Source: JACKAF01 sp041391485
GTDB lineage: Bacteria > Bdellovibrionota > FAC87 > UBA2466 > JACKAF01
Assembly: GCA_041391485.1 (NCBI GenBank)
Contig: JAWKNY010000004.1
Span: 1 to 64,000 of the forward strand
Length of the DNA: 64,000 nucleotides
Direction: 5' to 3'
Of the stretch, positions 53,110-61,547 are shown piece after piece; positions within the stretch are counted from its first letter, which is position 1; every line of letters starts with the position of its first letter. A model generated the notes under the pieces. It saw only the letters and a program-made list of their open reading frames with translations. It did not search any database and was not told where the DNA came from. Made by a program: the position numbers and the translations under genes.

Positions 53110-55980
53110 GCTTAGGAATTTTCAGTGGGCATCGGTAAAGTCGGTCTGCGAAGGATTGAACAGCGGTCACGGTGTGTTCGCTTTGGCTGATGAAGTTGGG
53201 CTGGGTAAGACTCTAGTTTGCGCAGAGGTCGCTTTTCAGCTCATTGCAAGAAAGGCCTCAAAACGAAAGAACATCATTTATTACGTTGCGCCATCGTTCG
53301 AGCTACTCGACCAAAACCTGAAGGCCATTGGACGATATCTTAAAGATCGGGGAGGGAAAAATTTCCACGTTCAAACGTCGGTCTCCCGCCTTTCCCGCGT
53401 TCCCTTGGAGCTGGTACCGGAAGCGACTGAGGCCGCCGGCAAAAAAGGGACCATTCATATTATCGGCCTTTCTCCGGGTACGTCGTTTCGTATTGCGGGG
53501 CAGGGACAACTTCAGGAAAGGGCATATTTGGCGGCCCTGTTCGGGTTTAGGCGGTTGGATGATACCAAGGACCAACTGGCCTCTTATTTTTGGCGTTTGA
53601 AGAGGGAAAGGCACCACGATGATCCCTTTATGGCGGACATAGCTAATTTCTCGGACGGCAGGAACTCAGGAGAGCTAAGACATTTTAGGAGACAGCGACC
53701 TTTAGGGAACTATTGGAATCGATTCTGTCGGATCAAAAGCCAACAGTCGGCGAAGTGAGGCAGGTAGTTACTGAGTTTCTCATCGATAGAATTGAGCCTG
53801 ACCTTGTTGTGTTCGACGAGTGGCACAAGTACAAGAAGATCCGTTTTCAGAATGACACCTTAAGAAAGTTTCTGGATAGATCTCGGGAATCAGAGCGAAC
53901 AAAGGTTCTTTTGTATCAGCGACGCCGTTTTCAGTAGATTTCAAAGACGACCACGGTCAGGTGGAGATTGATGACGCGGAGAGATCTGAAGGACTTCTGC
54001 AGATGGTGTGGGGAAAGGTCGCATATTTGTCGCATTACCAAACGCTGCTTTCCAAACAAGCTCTATTCATACGTGCCGTGGCTGATGCGCTAAAAGGTGG
54101 GCGGAAAGATGATCGTAAGGTGAGTAAGGCGGGACGATTACCAGGCGGAGCTAAGAAAGTACTGCGTAAGGACGGAGAGACCAAAAACGGAGACCTGACC
54201 AGGCTAGTCATGGAGGGGCCGACTGGACTGAGCCAATCGAAGATGGGGCGCTATCGAGTTTTTGGAGAATTTCAAGGATAGCAACGGGATACGTTCACCG
54301 ATTACAGCCATGTGGCAAGATGGGCATCACTTTACTCATTTTGGCTACGAAGGGCTCAAGGATCGACGCATTAGATCAATTCGAGTTAAGCATTGGAAAA
54401 TTCAAAGGCTCGTGAAACTGCTTGAGTGCGAGTGGGCACGGAATGATGGATTTCACAGCTTTCATAGACTTCCTCTGTGGCTGAGTCCCGAAAAAAAACT
54501 CCGAAACAGAAAACACCTCATCTTCACCGACTTTCGGTTCATTCCGGAGGAGGTGTGCTACGAATTAAACACGAAAACTTGCGGGTTCGGGAGAGTGCAG
54601 AAAAAGAAATGGGCTGGTAGCGTATTGGGGTTTTTCCCTTTGAAATCTCGAAGTACGGAAACCCATTCCGAAGAGTCTGTTAAGGATGGCATCCACTTTG
54701 TGTGGTTTTACCCTTTCTTATTTTTGAACTTGCTGCGGAGAAGCGCGCTGAGATTCTAGAGGCTCGTAGACAGGGAGATAGAAGATATTCTTAGCGGGGA
54801 GTGGTCTGCGCTGAATCTGGTGCGCCGTCTGGAAGAAAGTCTCTCAACAGTTGATAACAGGGCTAGGTTGGCCTTACGGTGGCGCGCACTTGATGCTGGC
54901 GCGCAAATACCCGCCACGAAAAGGTTCAAGGAATATATAAGATTCCTATTCCTAAAGAATGGGTTTGAGTGGGCGCCTGGATATGCTCTTGCTCAAATAG
55001 GTGGCCCCTTATGGCGTCGTTTGCAGGAGATGGTCCTGGAAAGTGAAGAGGTTAGAAGCGCGAGCTTGGTTTCGAGAAATCTCTTATGGCCCTAGCTGCT
55101 GGTCTATTGAGACTTTTCGCGACTCCGGAGGGGCAGACATTAAAGGCCGGAGCTCGTGTAAAACTCGAGAGAGCAACGCGAGGATGGAATTCATTCGTTC
55201 GTTTCGCGCTCTGGTACTCACGTCGGTTTCGTCTTCAGGAAACTCTCGCCGATTTTGCTGCGCTTCTGGAACGTAGTGGTATGTACCCGGACACGATTGT
55301 GGAGGATCTTTGCCGCTGTAAGTTTGCGTAAGGGAACTACGAGCAATCGGTATGTTCGTTCATTTCACGACCGAAAAGATTGCTGACTTTGATAAGGCGG
55401 AGGGGGGGAGAGTCTTGTCTCCTTAAAGAGCATTAGAGCCGCATTTAATTCACCATTCCCACCCTACATCCTCGTTTCAACTAGTGTAGAGTCAGGAAGG
55501 CTTGGACTTTCACCGTTATTGTGCCTCCGTCATTCACTGGAGTCCTCCAGCAAGTCCAAGCGTCTTACGGCAACGAGAAGGTCGGTTGACCGCTTTCGGG
55601 CCCTTCAGATACGGATTGCCGAGGGCGGTCTTATACCGGAAGAAATGCCCCGATCTCGTAGTGACGATGGAATGAGTCCAGACTTTGTTCTCATGCTAGA
55701 TGAAAAGAGACGGAATGCCGCGGAAAGGCACGTGTGGTACCTGCCGTTTACAAGCCAGGAAGGAATTTGGAGGCGTTGTCTCGACCGTCTTTACTACAAT
55801 GATTTACTGATCGGCGCGCCAGATCCGCTGGCGGATGAACGACTGCTTCTTGGTACGATGATTCACCTCAATGCAGAACAGAGAGAGGAAAGACTACGGT
55901 TGATGCGACTGTATGCTGTCACACTTCGGCCTGAGCCCCTTAGTAAAAGGCAGGTTCAGGCGCTCCTCAACCGTTCCTAG
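53093..55980 (+). CDS. SNF2-type DEAD/H helicase, heavily frameshifted
   Basis: ATG 53093 begins MESSVKLRNFQWASVK, then the Walker A region ALADEVGLGKTLVCAEV (about 31-47) and IIYYVAPSFELLDQN (motif Ia). After a shift at about 53690, ELLESILSDQ leads to PDLVVFDEWHKY (Walker B as DEWH) and then, after another shift, LLVSATPFSVDF (motif III). Further shifts separate HLIFTDFRFIPEEV and GIHFVWFYP. The end has FNSPFPPYILVSTSV, GLDFHRYCASVIHWSPPASPS and VLRQREGRLTAF (motifs V and VI). All motifs are colinear over about 960 residues. There are at least six shifts, more than in nearby genes, so real decay is possible. Confidence 0.75.
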
Positions 55981-56117
55981 GTTCGGTAGATCTCAACAGT
56001 TCACAAATCCCCTCTCATTTTGCTAGGTCCGAGCGCCGGATATGCGAACAGCATTCCGCGGCGTGCCGGGTCGTCTCGGACTTGGCAAATGTGAGCACCG
56101 GTTGTAAATATGGTGAA

Positions 56118-56678
56118 ATGTGTTCTATGCATGCCAACCCACTGACAAGTGTCCGGCTACATCTCCGCCGCTGGAAGGATAGCGACCGGGTTCCGTTTAG
56201 ATCCTTGAACGCCGATGCGCGCGTCATGGAATTCTACCCAGGTACGTTAAACGGCGATCAATCGGATGACATCATTAAACGAGCCGAAAAGCACTTCGAA
56301 GCGCACGGCTTTGGCTTGTTTGCAGTGGAGCGCCAAGACGAAGGGGATTTTATCGGCTTTGTGGGCCTGCAACACGTTCCCTTCGAGGCGCATTTTACGC
56401 CTGCAGTAGAAATCGGCTGGCGCGTTGCCTTTGAACACTGGAACCAGGGTTATGCGACTGAAGCGGCTCTGGCCGTGCTCCACTACGCCGAATCCGAACT
56501 CAAACTCAAAGAAGTGGTCGCACTGACGTACACGGGCAACCACCGCTCCCGCCGGGTGATGGAAAAACTCGGGATGGTATATGACCCAAAGAGCGATTTC
56601 GACAATCCTCACCCACAACTCGTCGACTCCTGGTTAAAGCCACACGTGCTTTACCGAACTCAGTGGCAAAAAAAATAA
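56118..56678 (+). CDS. GNAT family N-acetyltransferase (RimJ/RimL-like)
   Basis: The product has the GNAT order of RimJ-type enzymes: VRLHLRRWKDSDRVPF, DFIGFVGLQHVPFEAHFTPAVEIGWRVAFEHWNQGYATEAALAVLHYAES (acetyl-CoA loop region), VVALTYTGNHRSRRVMEKLGM. Such proteins acetylate N-termini or small molecules; the substrate is unknown. ATG 56118 lies 5 bases after GGTGA; ATG 56127 also fits. It follows the island and may be the first native gene to its right. Confidence 0.88.
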   Translation: MCSMHANPLTSVRLHLRRWKDSDRVPFRSLNADARVMEFYPGTLNGDQSDDIIKRAEKHFEAHGFGLFAVERQDEGDFIGFVGLQHVPFEAHFTPAVEIGWRVAFEHWNQGYATEAALAVLHYAESELKLKEVVALTYTGNHRSRRVMEKLGMVYDPKSDFDNPHPQLVDSWLKPHVLYRTQWQKK

Positions 56679-56680
56679 CC

Positions 56681-56727
56681 GCCGGTGGGTTCCCGCGAGA
56701 GCCTTCGGATCACCGGCCCTCGCGGGA
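56681..56727 (+). other. Two interleaved inverted repeats (pseudoknot-capable) after the GNAT gene
   Basis: GCCGGTG (56681-56687) pairs with CACCGGC (56711-56717). TCCCGCGAG (56691-56699) pairs with CTCGCGGGA (56719-56727). The pairings interleave, so they exclude each other as simple hairpins or form a pseudoknot. No T run follows. It may act as a transcript end between the convergent genes. Confidence 0.5.
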
Positions 56728-56773
56728 TAGCATCGGAGAGCACATGGGAGTTGAAGACCTCCCGGCTCTTTTT

Positions 56774-57280
56774 CTAGGGTTTGAATATCTTGTGCGCTTT
56801 GCCCATCACCAGAAAGACAGCGGTGTTCGCTTTTTTAAGGGCGGCGAAGTCGCGTTCTTCTGCGGGAAGAGCGAGTTGCGTACCGAGTTCCATCTGGATT
56901 CCCGCAAAGGCCTCGGATGCTGACGACAAGTACTCAGCATATTCGCCAAGCAGCGCTTCTTGCTCTTCGCCAGTAGCGGCAGAAATTTTTCCGGGAGTGA
57001 GTTCAGTGGGCTTAAAGTCGCCTTCGACCATTTCGCCTTTGTTTTTGTCTAGCTTGGCAAAGAGCCATTGGCTGACGCGCGCGCGCGACGCCGCTCTGGC
57101 GAATTCTTTTTCTGTCGCTTCAGCGGGCGCCTTTTTTTGGAAATCCGCCAGCGCCGAAATCTGATCCGAAACCAGGAGCATCACATCGCCTAGTTTTTGG
57201 TTGTGCAAGTCTTCCGCGTGAGAAAGTTGGGACACGCAAAGGGCGACTATCAGGAAAAGTGACATCTTCATCGTTCTCAT
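56774..57280 (-). CDS. Small exported helical protein
   Basis: A signal peptide (MSLFLIVALCVSQLSHA) precedes about 145 residues of helical sequence: LGDVMLLVSDQISALADFQKK, FARAASRARVSQWLFAKLD, EALLGEYAEYLSSASEAFAGIQMELG, AALKKANTAVFLVMGKAHKIF. There is no cysteine for heme. The four-helix look recalls cytochrome b562/c' scaffolds, but no heme-ligand motif confirms this. It follows the heme-barrel gene by seven bases and is probably the last gene of that operon. Confidence 0.65.
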   Translation of the reverse strand: MRTMKMSLFLIVALCVSQLSHAEDLHNQKLGDVMLLVSDQISALADFQKKAPAEATEKEFARAASRARVSQWLFAKLDKNKGEMVEGDFKPTELTPGKISAATGEEQEALLGEYAEYLSSASEAFAGIQMELGTQLALPAEERDFAALKKANTAVFLVMGKAHKIFKP

Positions 57281-57287
57281 AGGGTCC

Positions 57288-58376
57288 TCATAAGTAGTAG
57301 TGCATTAGCAACATCAAAGAATCTGTGGCACCTGCTGCCGCGGATCCTGAAGTGCTTTTTCGTAGTCCCACCAGGAATTCAAAGTGGGGCCTAGGAAACC
57401 ATTGGACTCCAAGGGTGTAGGCCTGCTTGGTTGCAGTTGCGGAACTCGTGTCCGGAGCTGAGAGCTCCTGCATTCCGTAAAGGTGGACGCCCTTGAGGAT
57501 CTCGTAATTGACTCGCACGTATTCCAGAAACCCAAAAGCGGAAGCTTTCTGAAAGTCTAGTTGAGCGAAGACGCTTAAGCCCTTTAGGAGAGTGAAAATC
57601 GCGCTGGGGCCAAAGACAAAACGGTTCCTCGCTTGGCCGAGACCGTAATGCGCACTTAGAATGAGCTGGTGATTCTCGCCGATATATTTCGCCGCTCGCA
57701 GAGTGGCCGCCTTTTCAATTTGAAGTTGTGGAGCGTCCGGTCTTCCCGCAGAAAGAGAGGCGATGAGCTGCCACCCTTCCTCCAACTTCGCCCACTCGAT
57801 ACGGTAGGATTCGCTCCCTTCGTCCCAGCTGAGATCGCGCCGCACGAACATGAAGTGATCGGGCCAGCGGATGCCATAGGCCCCGTCAAATTTTCCAATT
57901 CTTAAGAAATTTGTTTCTGCAAAGTTCCACAGCACATAGTGCTTACGGCTAAAGAAAGGAGAGCCGCTGTAGTTGGCACTTGTGGGGTTTTGGTAACCCA
58001 AACTTCCGACGACAGTGAAATCTCCGAGTCGGACGCCGGCCTCCAGATCGGCCTGCATCCAGATAAAGCGTCCCAGATCCACGTACGGTGATCGCATGAA
58101 GAGTTGTAAGGCGCGTACATCACCGCCCAAGAGAAGTGTTTCACTTGCGGGTACAACTCCATGCAATACCGCTTCTTCGTTTTCCTCGCCCCATTGACTG
58201 AGTACTTCTCGGGAGAGCGAGCGTCCGTAAGCGGACAGGAGCCCGCCGCCACTCGGGGCGACATGGCAGGCAAGGCAGCTGCTATAACCGTGCGCCGTCA
58301 TTTGGGGGAAGGCAAAAACCCGCGTCGCACAGAGCAAAGCCAAAGAGGCGACCAGGGCGTACCAGAGACTACTCAC
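57288..58376 (-). CDS. Outer-membrane barrel with N-terminal c-type heme motif
   Basis: After a signal peptide (LVASLALLCATRVFA) the mature N-terminus has SSCLACHVAPSGGGLLSAYGR: a single CxxCH heme site. The next 320 residues are strand-like with aromatic alternation: GRFIWMQADLEAGVRLGDFTVVG, RKHYVLWNFAETNFLRIGKFDGAYGIRWPDHFMFVRRDLS, YKHQLILSAHYGL-type segments, and a C-terminal YTLGVQWFPRPHFEFLVGL. The combination suggests a periplasm-facing heme tethered to an outer-membrane porin. ATG overlaps the YceI stop (ATGA). No exact family is known to me. Confidence 0.75.
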   Translation of the reverse strand: MSSLWYALVASLALLCATRVFAFPQMTAHGYSSCLACHVAPSGGGLLSAYGRSLSREVLSQWGEENEEAVLHGVVPASETLLLGGDVRALQLFMRSPYVDLGRFIWMQADLEAGVRLGDFTVVGSLGYQNPTSANYSGSPFFSRKHYVLWNFAETNFLRIGKFDGAYGIRWPDHFMFVRRDLSWDEGSESYRIEWAKLEEGWQLIASLSAGRPDAPQLQIEKAATLRAAKYIGENHQLILSAHYGLGQARNRFVFGPSAIFTLLKGLSVFAQLDFQKASAFGFLEYVRVNYEILKGVHLYGMQELSAPDTSSATATKQAYTLGVQWFPRPHFEFLVGLRKSTSGSAAAGATDSLMLLMHYYL

Positions 58377-58924
58377 TGCTGGATCTCAACTTTCACCTCC
58401 ACCTTTTTGGAAACTTTGATCCCCAGATAGGAAGGGATTTCAATACCGTACGGATCGAGCTCAATCTCAAACGAGAGTGCTGTGTAGAGCTTTCCTTCTT
58501 TTTTTCGTAGTTCGTAGGTTCCGGATTCGCTGCGGGTGACGCCGTGGAGGGTGAGCTTTCCTTTGAAGTCTCCTTTTTGCTCAAAGTTATTTTGGCTGTC
58601 AGTATTCGTTAAGGGAATCGGATCGACTACGAGCGTGCTTTCCGGAAACTTGCCTGTTTCGAGGTACTTTTCTTTCATGTGCTCGTTTCGAAGCGAGATA
58701 CCGGTATCCAGCGCATCCAGCGGGATCTTTCCCGTGCAGCTAAAGACGGTTTTTTCCAAAGCGCAGCTTCCACTCAGCTTGTTTTTCTCAAGCTTGCCGC
58801 GGATCTTCAAAGCGCTGGGCTGGCCAATGGCCAAGAACTCCACGCTGTTTTGAGTGGTTTTAAGATCAATGGCAGCTTGTAAAAGACTTCCCCAAACTAG
58901 CGCCCATAACCCCATGTACCTCAT
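58373..58924 (-). CDS. YceI family protein
   Basis: From ATG 58924 the product has a signal peptide (MGLWALVWGSLLQAA) and a YceI lipocalin-like domain: VEFLAIGQPSALKIRG, GKIPLDALDTGISLRNEHMKEKYLE, PESTLVVDP, FKGKLTLHGVTRSESGTYELRK and FEIELDPYGIEIPSYLGIKVSKKVEVKVEI. YceI proteins bind polyisoprenoids, and some are linked to respiration or membrane stress. A longer start (58960) overlaps the upstream cytochrome gene; M13 gives the better signal peptide. The ATG overlaps the upstream stop. Confidence 0.88.
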   Translation of the reverse strand: MRYMGLWALVWGSLLQAAIDLKTTQNSVEFLAIGQPSALKIRGKLEKNKLSGSCALEKTVFSCTGKIPLDALDTGISLRNEHMKEKYLETGKFPESTLVVDPIPLTNTDSQNNFEQKGDFKGKLTLHGVTRSESGTYELRKKEGKLYTALSFEIELDPYGIEIPSYLGIKVSKKVEVKVEIQQ

Positions 58925-59598
58925 TTTTTCTCCTTCTCTTTGGCTCCGGCGAGAATCCAATCGCGCACGGCTGTTATTTCTTTTTCCTCAAGCGGCCCCG
59001 GAGGCGGCATGATTTCGTTTGCAAGATTCAAATACAGAGAACTGCTATCGGGATCCTTCGGATCCACGGCCTTTAGAAAATCCCCTTCAAATTCCATCAA
59101 ACTTTTGTAGGTACGCAGATCGAGTTCTGTGTCGGCATGGGCCCCGTTGTGACAACCATTGCATCTTTTCTGAAAGATGTTCTCGGAGATAGAGTCGTAA
59201 GTAGGTTGGATCTGAGGCGGCGGCGGAGGGGCGCTTCCCTCTTGCGCGCCGTTTTCTATCCAGACGCGAACGAGTTCCAGCAATCTGGGTGAGAGCGCCG
59301 GTTGCCCTTTTGGCATCCGTGCAGCCGCCAGAGAGTCGTAGATCCGGCTCGCTTCCGGTTTAAAAGGAGTGACCACATTGCTTCCCATCATGGCGTCGTA
59401 ACTACTGAGATTGACGCCCTGAGGGCTAGCGGCACCGGCATGGCAGCTCAGGCACTTGGGTTGCAACACAAATTTTTGTACGGCCGCAAAAGAGAAATCG
59501 CCGCCGCTAAACTGCGAAACTTTCTCGTGGCGGTAGTTGCAGCTCACCAAAGTGAGCAGACTGAATAGAGTAAGCACAATGCCGTTGAAGGTTCCCAT
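58921..59598 (-). CDS. Diheme c-type cytochrome lipoprotein
   Basis: The N-terminus has a lipobox (LFSLLTLVSC), so the protein is a lipoprotein. Two CxxCH sites are visible: VLQPKCLSCHAGAASPQ at about 48-52 and FQKRCNGCHNGAHAD at about 145-150. Each is followed by 'ldl..Y.slm' and 'Mp...ppl...e...v..Wi..GA', the pattern of planctomycete-type cytochrome c domains. Met in RMPKG and IMPPP could be the sixth iron ligands. It heads a minus-strand operon with YceI and the heme barrel, suggesting periplasmic or outer-membrane electron flow. Confidence 0.88.
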   Translation of the reverse strand: MGTFNGIVLTLFSLLTLVSCNYRHEKVSQFSGGDFSFAAVQKFVLQPKCLSCHAGAASPQGVNLSSYDAMMGSNVVTPFKPEASRIYDSLAAARMPKGQPALSPRLLELVRVWIENGAQEGSAPPPPPQIQPTYDSISENIFQKRCNGCHNGAHADTELDLRTYKSLMEFEGDFLKAVDPKDPDSSSLYLNLANEIMPPPGPLEEKEITAVRDWILAGAKEKEKK

Positions 59599-59753
59599 CC
59601 CTCTGTACGCTCACAAACCGCGAGAGAGTTTTCAATGCGCTAGGTCAAAAGCTGTCCGATTGTGTCTCCACGATGCGGACAGAATGCGGGGACTTCGTGG
59701 CGCGCTTCTTGCGCGCGGGCGAGGATCACGTTTTTCTAAATGGGGGAGGGGGA

Positions 59754-60617
59754 ATGAGAAGTATCCTGTTGTTCGTTTTAGCGAGTCTGGGAATTCCACT
59801 TTACGGAGCGGACGTGAATTACGAGATGGTTCGCGCCGAAATTTTTCAACCGATCTGTGCGGAATGTCACAGCCAACCGGGTGCTTCCGCAGACTTGGAT
59901 CTCACGCAGTACGCGAGTCTGATGACGAGTAAAGTTGTGGTTCCTTTTAAGCCCGAGGAAAGCTTGTTATTTGAGAAGGTTTCTTCGGGAGAAATGCCCC
60001 TGATTGGGGATGCTCTGAGTGAGGCCCAACTCGCGCTCATCAAAGATTGGATTCTGGCCGGCGCACCCGATGCGCCCCCGCCTGCCGAGTTGACGTTGAA
60101 ATCCGTTACGCCCGCCTCCGGACCCGTAGAGGGAGGGACGACGGTGATCCTTTCCGGTTCTGAGCTGGGTAGCACGACTGAGGTTTATTTTGGTGAGGCA
60201 CTTTGTGCTGACTTGAAAGTGCTTGAAGCGACGCGAGTCCAGTGCACGACTCCCGCACAGGACGTAGATGGCACGGTGGCCGTAAGGTTGGTAGCCGACT
60301 CGGGCGAAGCGATTTTGCCGACGGGATTTGAATACCGCCCGGCCCTGGGAGCAAGTTACCGTTCGTTGTACGTGAACATCTTCCGCGTTCGGTGTTTGGG
60401 CTGTCACAACAACGAAAACCCTTCGCATGGTCTAAGCTTGGAGAGCTATGAAACTCTGATGGGGCACCGACGCGCTGTTATTCCCTTCAATCTCAAGAAG
60501 AGTCGACTCTACAAGAAAACGCGTGAAGGCGAGATGCCCAAGAATGGGCCGCCACTCTCTCGGGCGGAAGTGAGTGCCATCGGGGCTTGGATCTCGGCAG
60601 GGGCCCCCAATAACTAG
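59754..60617 (+). CDS. Exported diheme protein with central IPT/TIG domain
   Basis: ATG 59754 opens a signal peptide (MRSILLFVLASLGIPLYGA). A first cytochrome domain has FQPICAECHSQPGASADLDLTQY and EMPLIGDALSEAQLALIKDWILAGAP. Residues about 105-190 form an IPT/TIG immunoglobulin-like domain (SVTPASGPVEGGTTVILSGSELG). A second cytochrome domain has RVRCLGCHNNENPSHGLSLESY and EMPKNGPPLSRAEVSAIGAWISAGAPNN. The arrangement heme-Ig-heme is unusual. It is divergent from the cytochrome lipoprotein gene with a shared gap of about 155 bases. Confidence 0.85.
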   Translation: MRSILLFVLASLGIPLYGADVNYEMVRAEIFQPICAECHSQPGASADLDLTQYASLMTSKVVVPFKPEESLLFEKVSSGEMPLIGDALSEAQLALIKDWILAGAPDAPPPAELTLKSVTPASGPVEGGTTVILSGSELGSTTEVYFGEALCADLKVLEATRVQCTTPAQDVDGTVAVRLVADSGEAILPTGFEYRPALGASYRSLYVNIFRVRCLGCHNNENPSHGLSLESYETLMGHRRAVIPFNLKKSRLYKKTREGEMPKNGPPLSRAEVSAIGAWISAGAPNN

Positions 60618-60683
60618 TGACTGTAGACGGGTGTCCACAAAACGCTTGCTAAGAATGCTGCGTCGCGCTAAACGATTTTGTAA

Positions 60684-61547
60684 ATGGACGATAGCGTGGA
60701 AGTGGTTGCTGCAGCGGAAAGCCCCGCAGTAGATGTTTTTGATTTTGTGGATCCCCGTGAGTTCCTCTGCGCCGTTCTCGAAGAGAAGAAGAAGCGGAGT
60801 ACGGCCTTTTCTCTACGAGCGTGGTCCCGCCAGCTGGGATTCAACACACCGTCCTATCTGTCGGCCGTCCTGCGTGGCACGCGCCGTTTGCAGCCTGCAT
60901 TTGCCACCAAACTTTCCAAGAACCTGAAACTCGCCGAGCCCGCTGCTACCCGCTTGGAGGTATTAGCCCTAAGGGAAAATAGCAAGAATAGCGCTCAGGT
61001 GGATCTCTACGATCGGATGTTGAAATCGATCGCGCCTAACCGCTACAAAACGAACCTTGACCTGGATCGTTTCAAGCTGATTTCGGATTGGTACCACTTG
61101 GTCCTTCTAGAAATGGTTAGCCTGCCGGATTTTCGCCCCGATCCGATTTATCTTTCCCGTCGCCTGGGAGGAAGCGTGATGCCGCAGCTGATAGCCAGCG
61201 CCCTAAAGCGGCTGCTGCGCCTGAAGTTAGTAAAGAGAAATAACGAGGGCAAGCTCGTCCGAGGAGCCGGTCAGGTATTTGCGGGTGACGGGGTCCCCAA
61301 CCAAAAAATCCGTCACCACCATCTGCAGTTTCTCGAAAAAGCAAAACGGGCTTTGTCCGAGATGCCGCTCGATGAAAGGGATTTTAGAGGGAGTACCTTT
61401 GTTTTCAGTAAGAAGAATGTCCCCAAGGCGCGGGAGCTGATTCGTCAGCTTCACCAGGCACTGCGTGCTTTGTCCGATGCTGAGGCCGACTCGGTCTATC
61501 GACTCAATACACAACTTTTTTGTCTGACGACGGGAGAAGAAGAATGA
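60684..61547 (+). CDS. TIGR02147-type transcriptional regulator
   Basis: The 287-residue product is intact: VFDFVDPREFLCAVLEEKKKR, AFSLRAWSRQLGFNTPSYLSAVLRGTRRLQP (DNA-binding helices), LFALREN-type loop, LISDWYHLVLLEMVSLPDF, IASALKRLLRLKLV, FRGSTFVFSKKNVPKARELIRQLHQAL and VYRLNTQLFCLT. This family carries the C-terminal DUF4423 domain and is nearly confined to Bdellovibrionota, Fibrobacterota and relatives. Its stop overlaps the next ATG (ATGA), so it is co-translated with the lipoprotein that follows. A paralogue with the same arrangement is at 18682. Confidence 0.9.
   Translation: MDDSVEVVAAAESPAVDVFDFVDPREFLCAVLEEKKKRSTAFSLRAWSRQLGFNTPSYLSAVLRGTRRLQPAFATKLSKNLKLAEPAATRLEVLALRENSKNSAQVDLYDRMLKSIAPNRYKTNLDLDRFKLISDWYHLVLLEMVSLPDFRPDPIYLSRRLGGSVMPQLIASALKRLLRLKLVKRNNEGKLVRGAGQVFAGDGVPNQKIRHHHLQFLEKAKRALSEMPLDERDFRGSTFVFSKKNVPKARELIRQLHQALRALSDAEADSVYRLNTQLFCLTTGEEE

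Larger units (their letters stand above)
49840..56000. mobile_element. Accessory island downstream of tRNA-His
   Basis: Between tRNA-His and the GNAT gene at 56118, three overlapping genes (DUF6361-like, PLD-type nuclease, SNF2-type helicase) read in one direction. The DNA is visibly richer in A/T than the flanks, and codon choice is less G/C-biased. No integrase and no clear duplicate of the tRNA 3' end are seen, so the right border is a guess. The gene set and its place beside a tRNA suggest transfer. Confidence 0.5.

Noticed and set aside
55990..56030. Right attachment site matching the tRNA-His 3' end
   Set aside because: Only a short match (CAAATCCCCTC against CAAGTCCCCTC); too weak to call.
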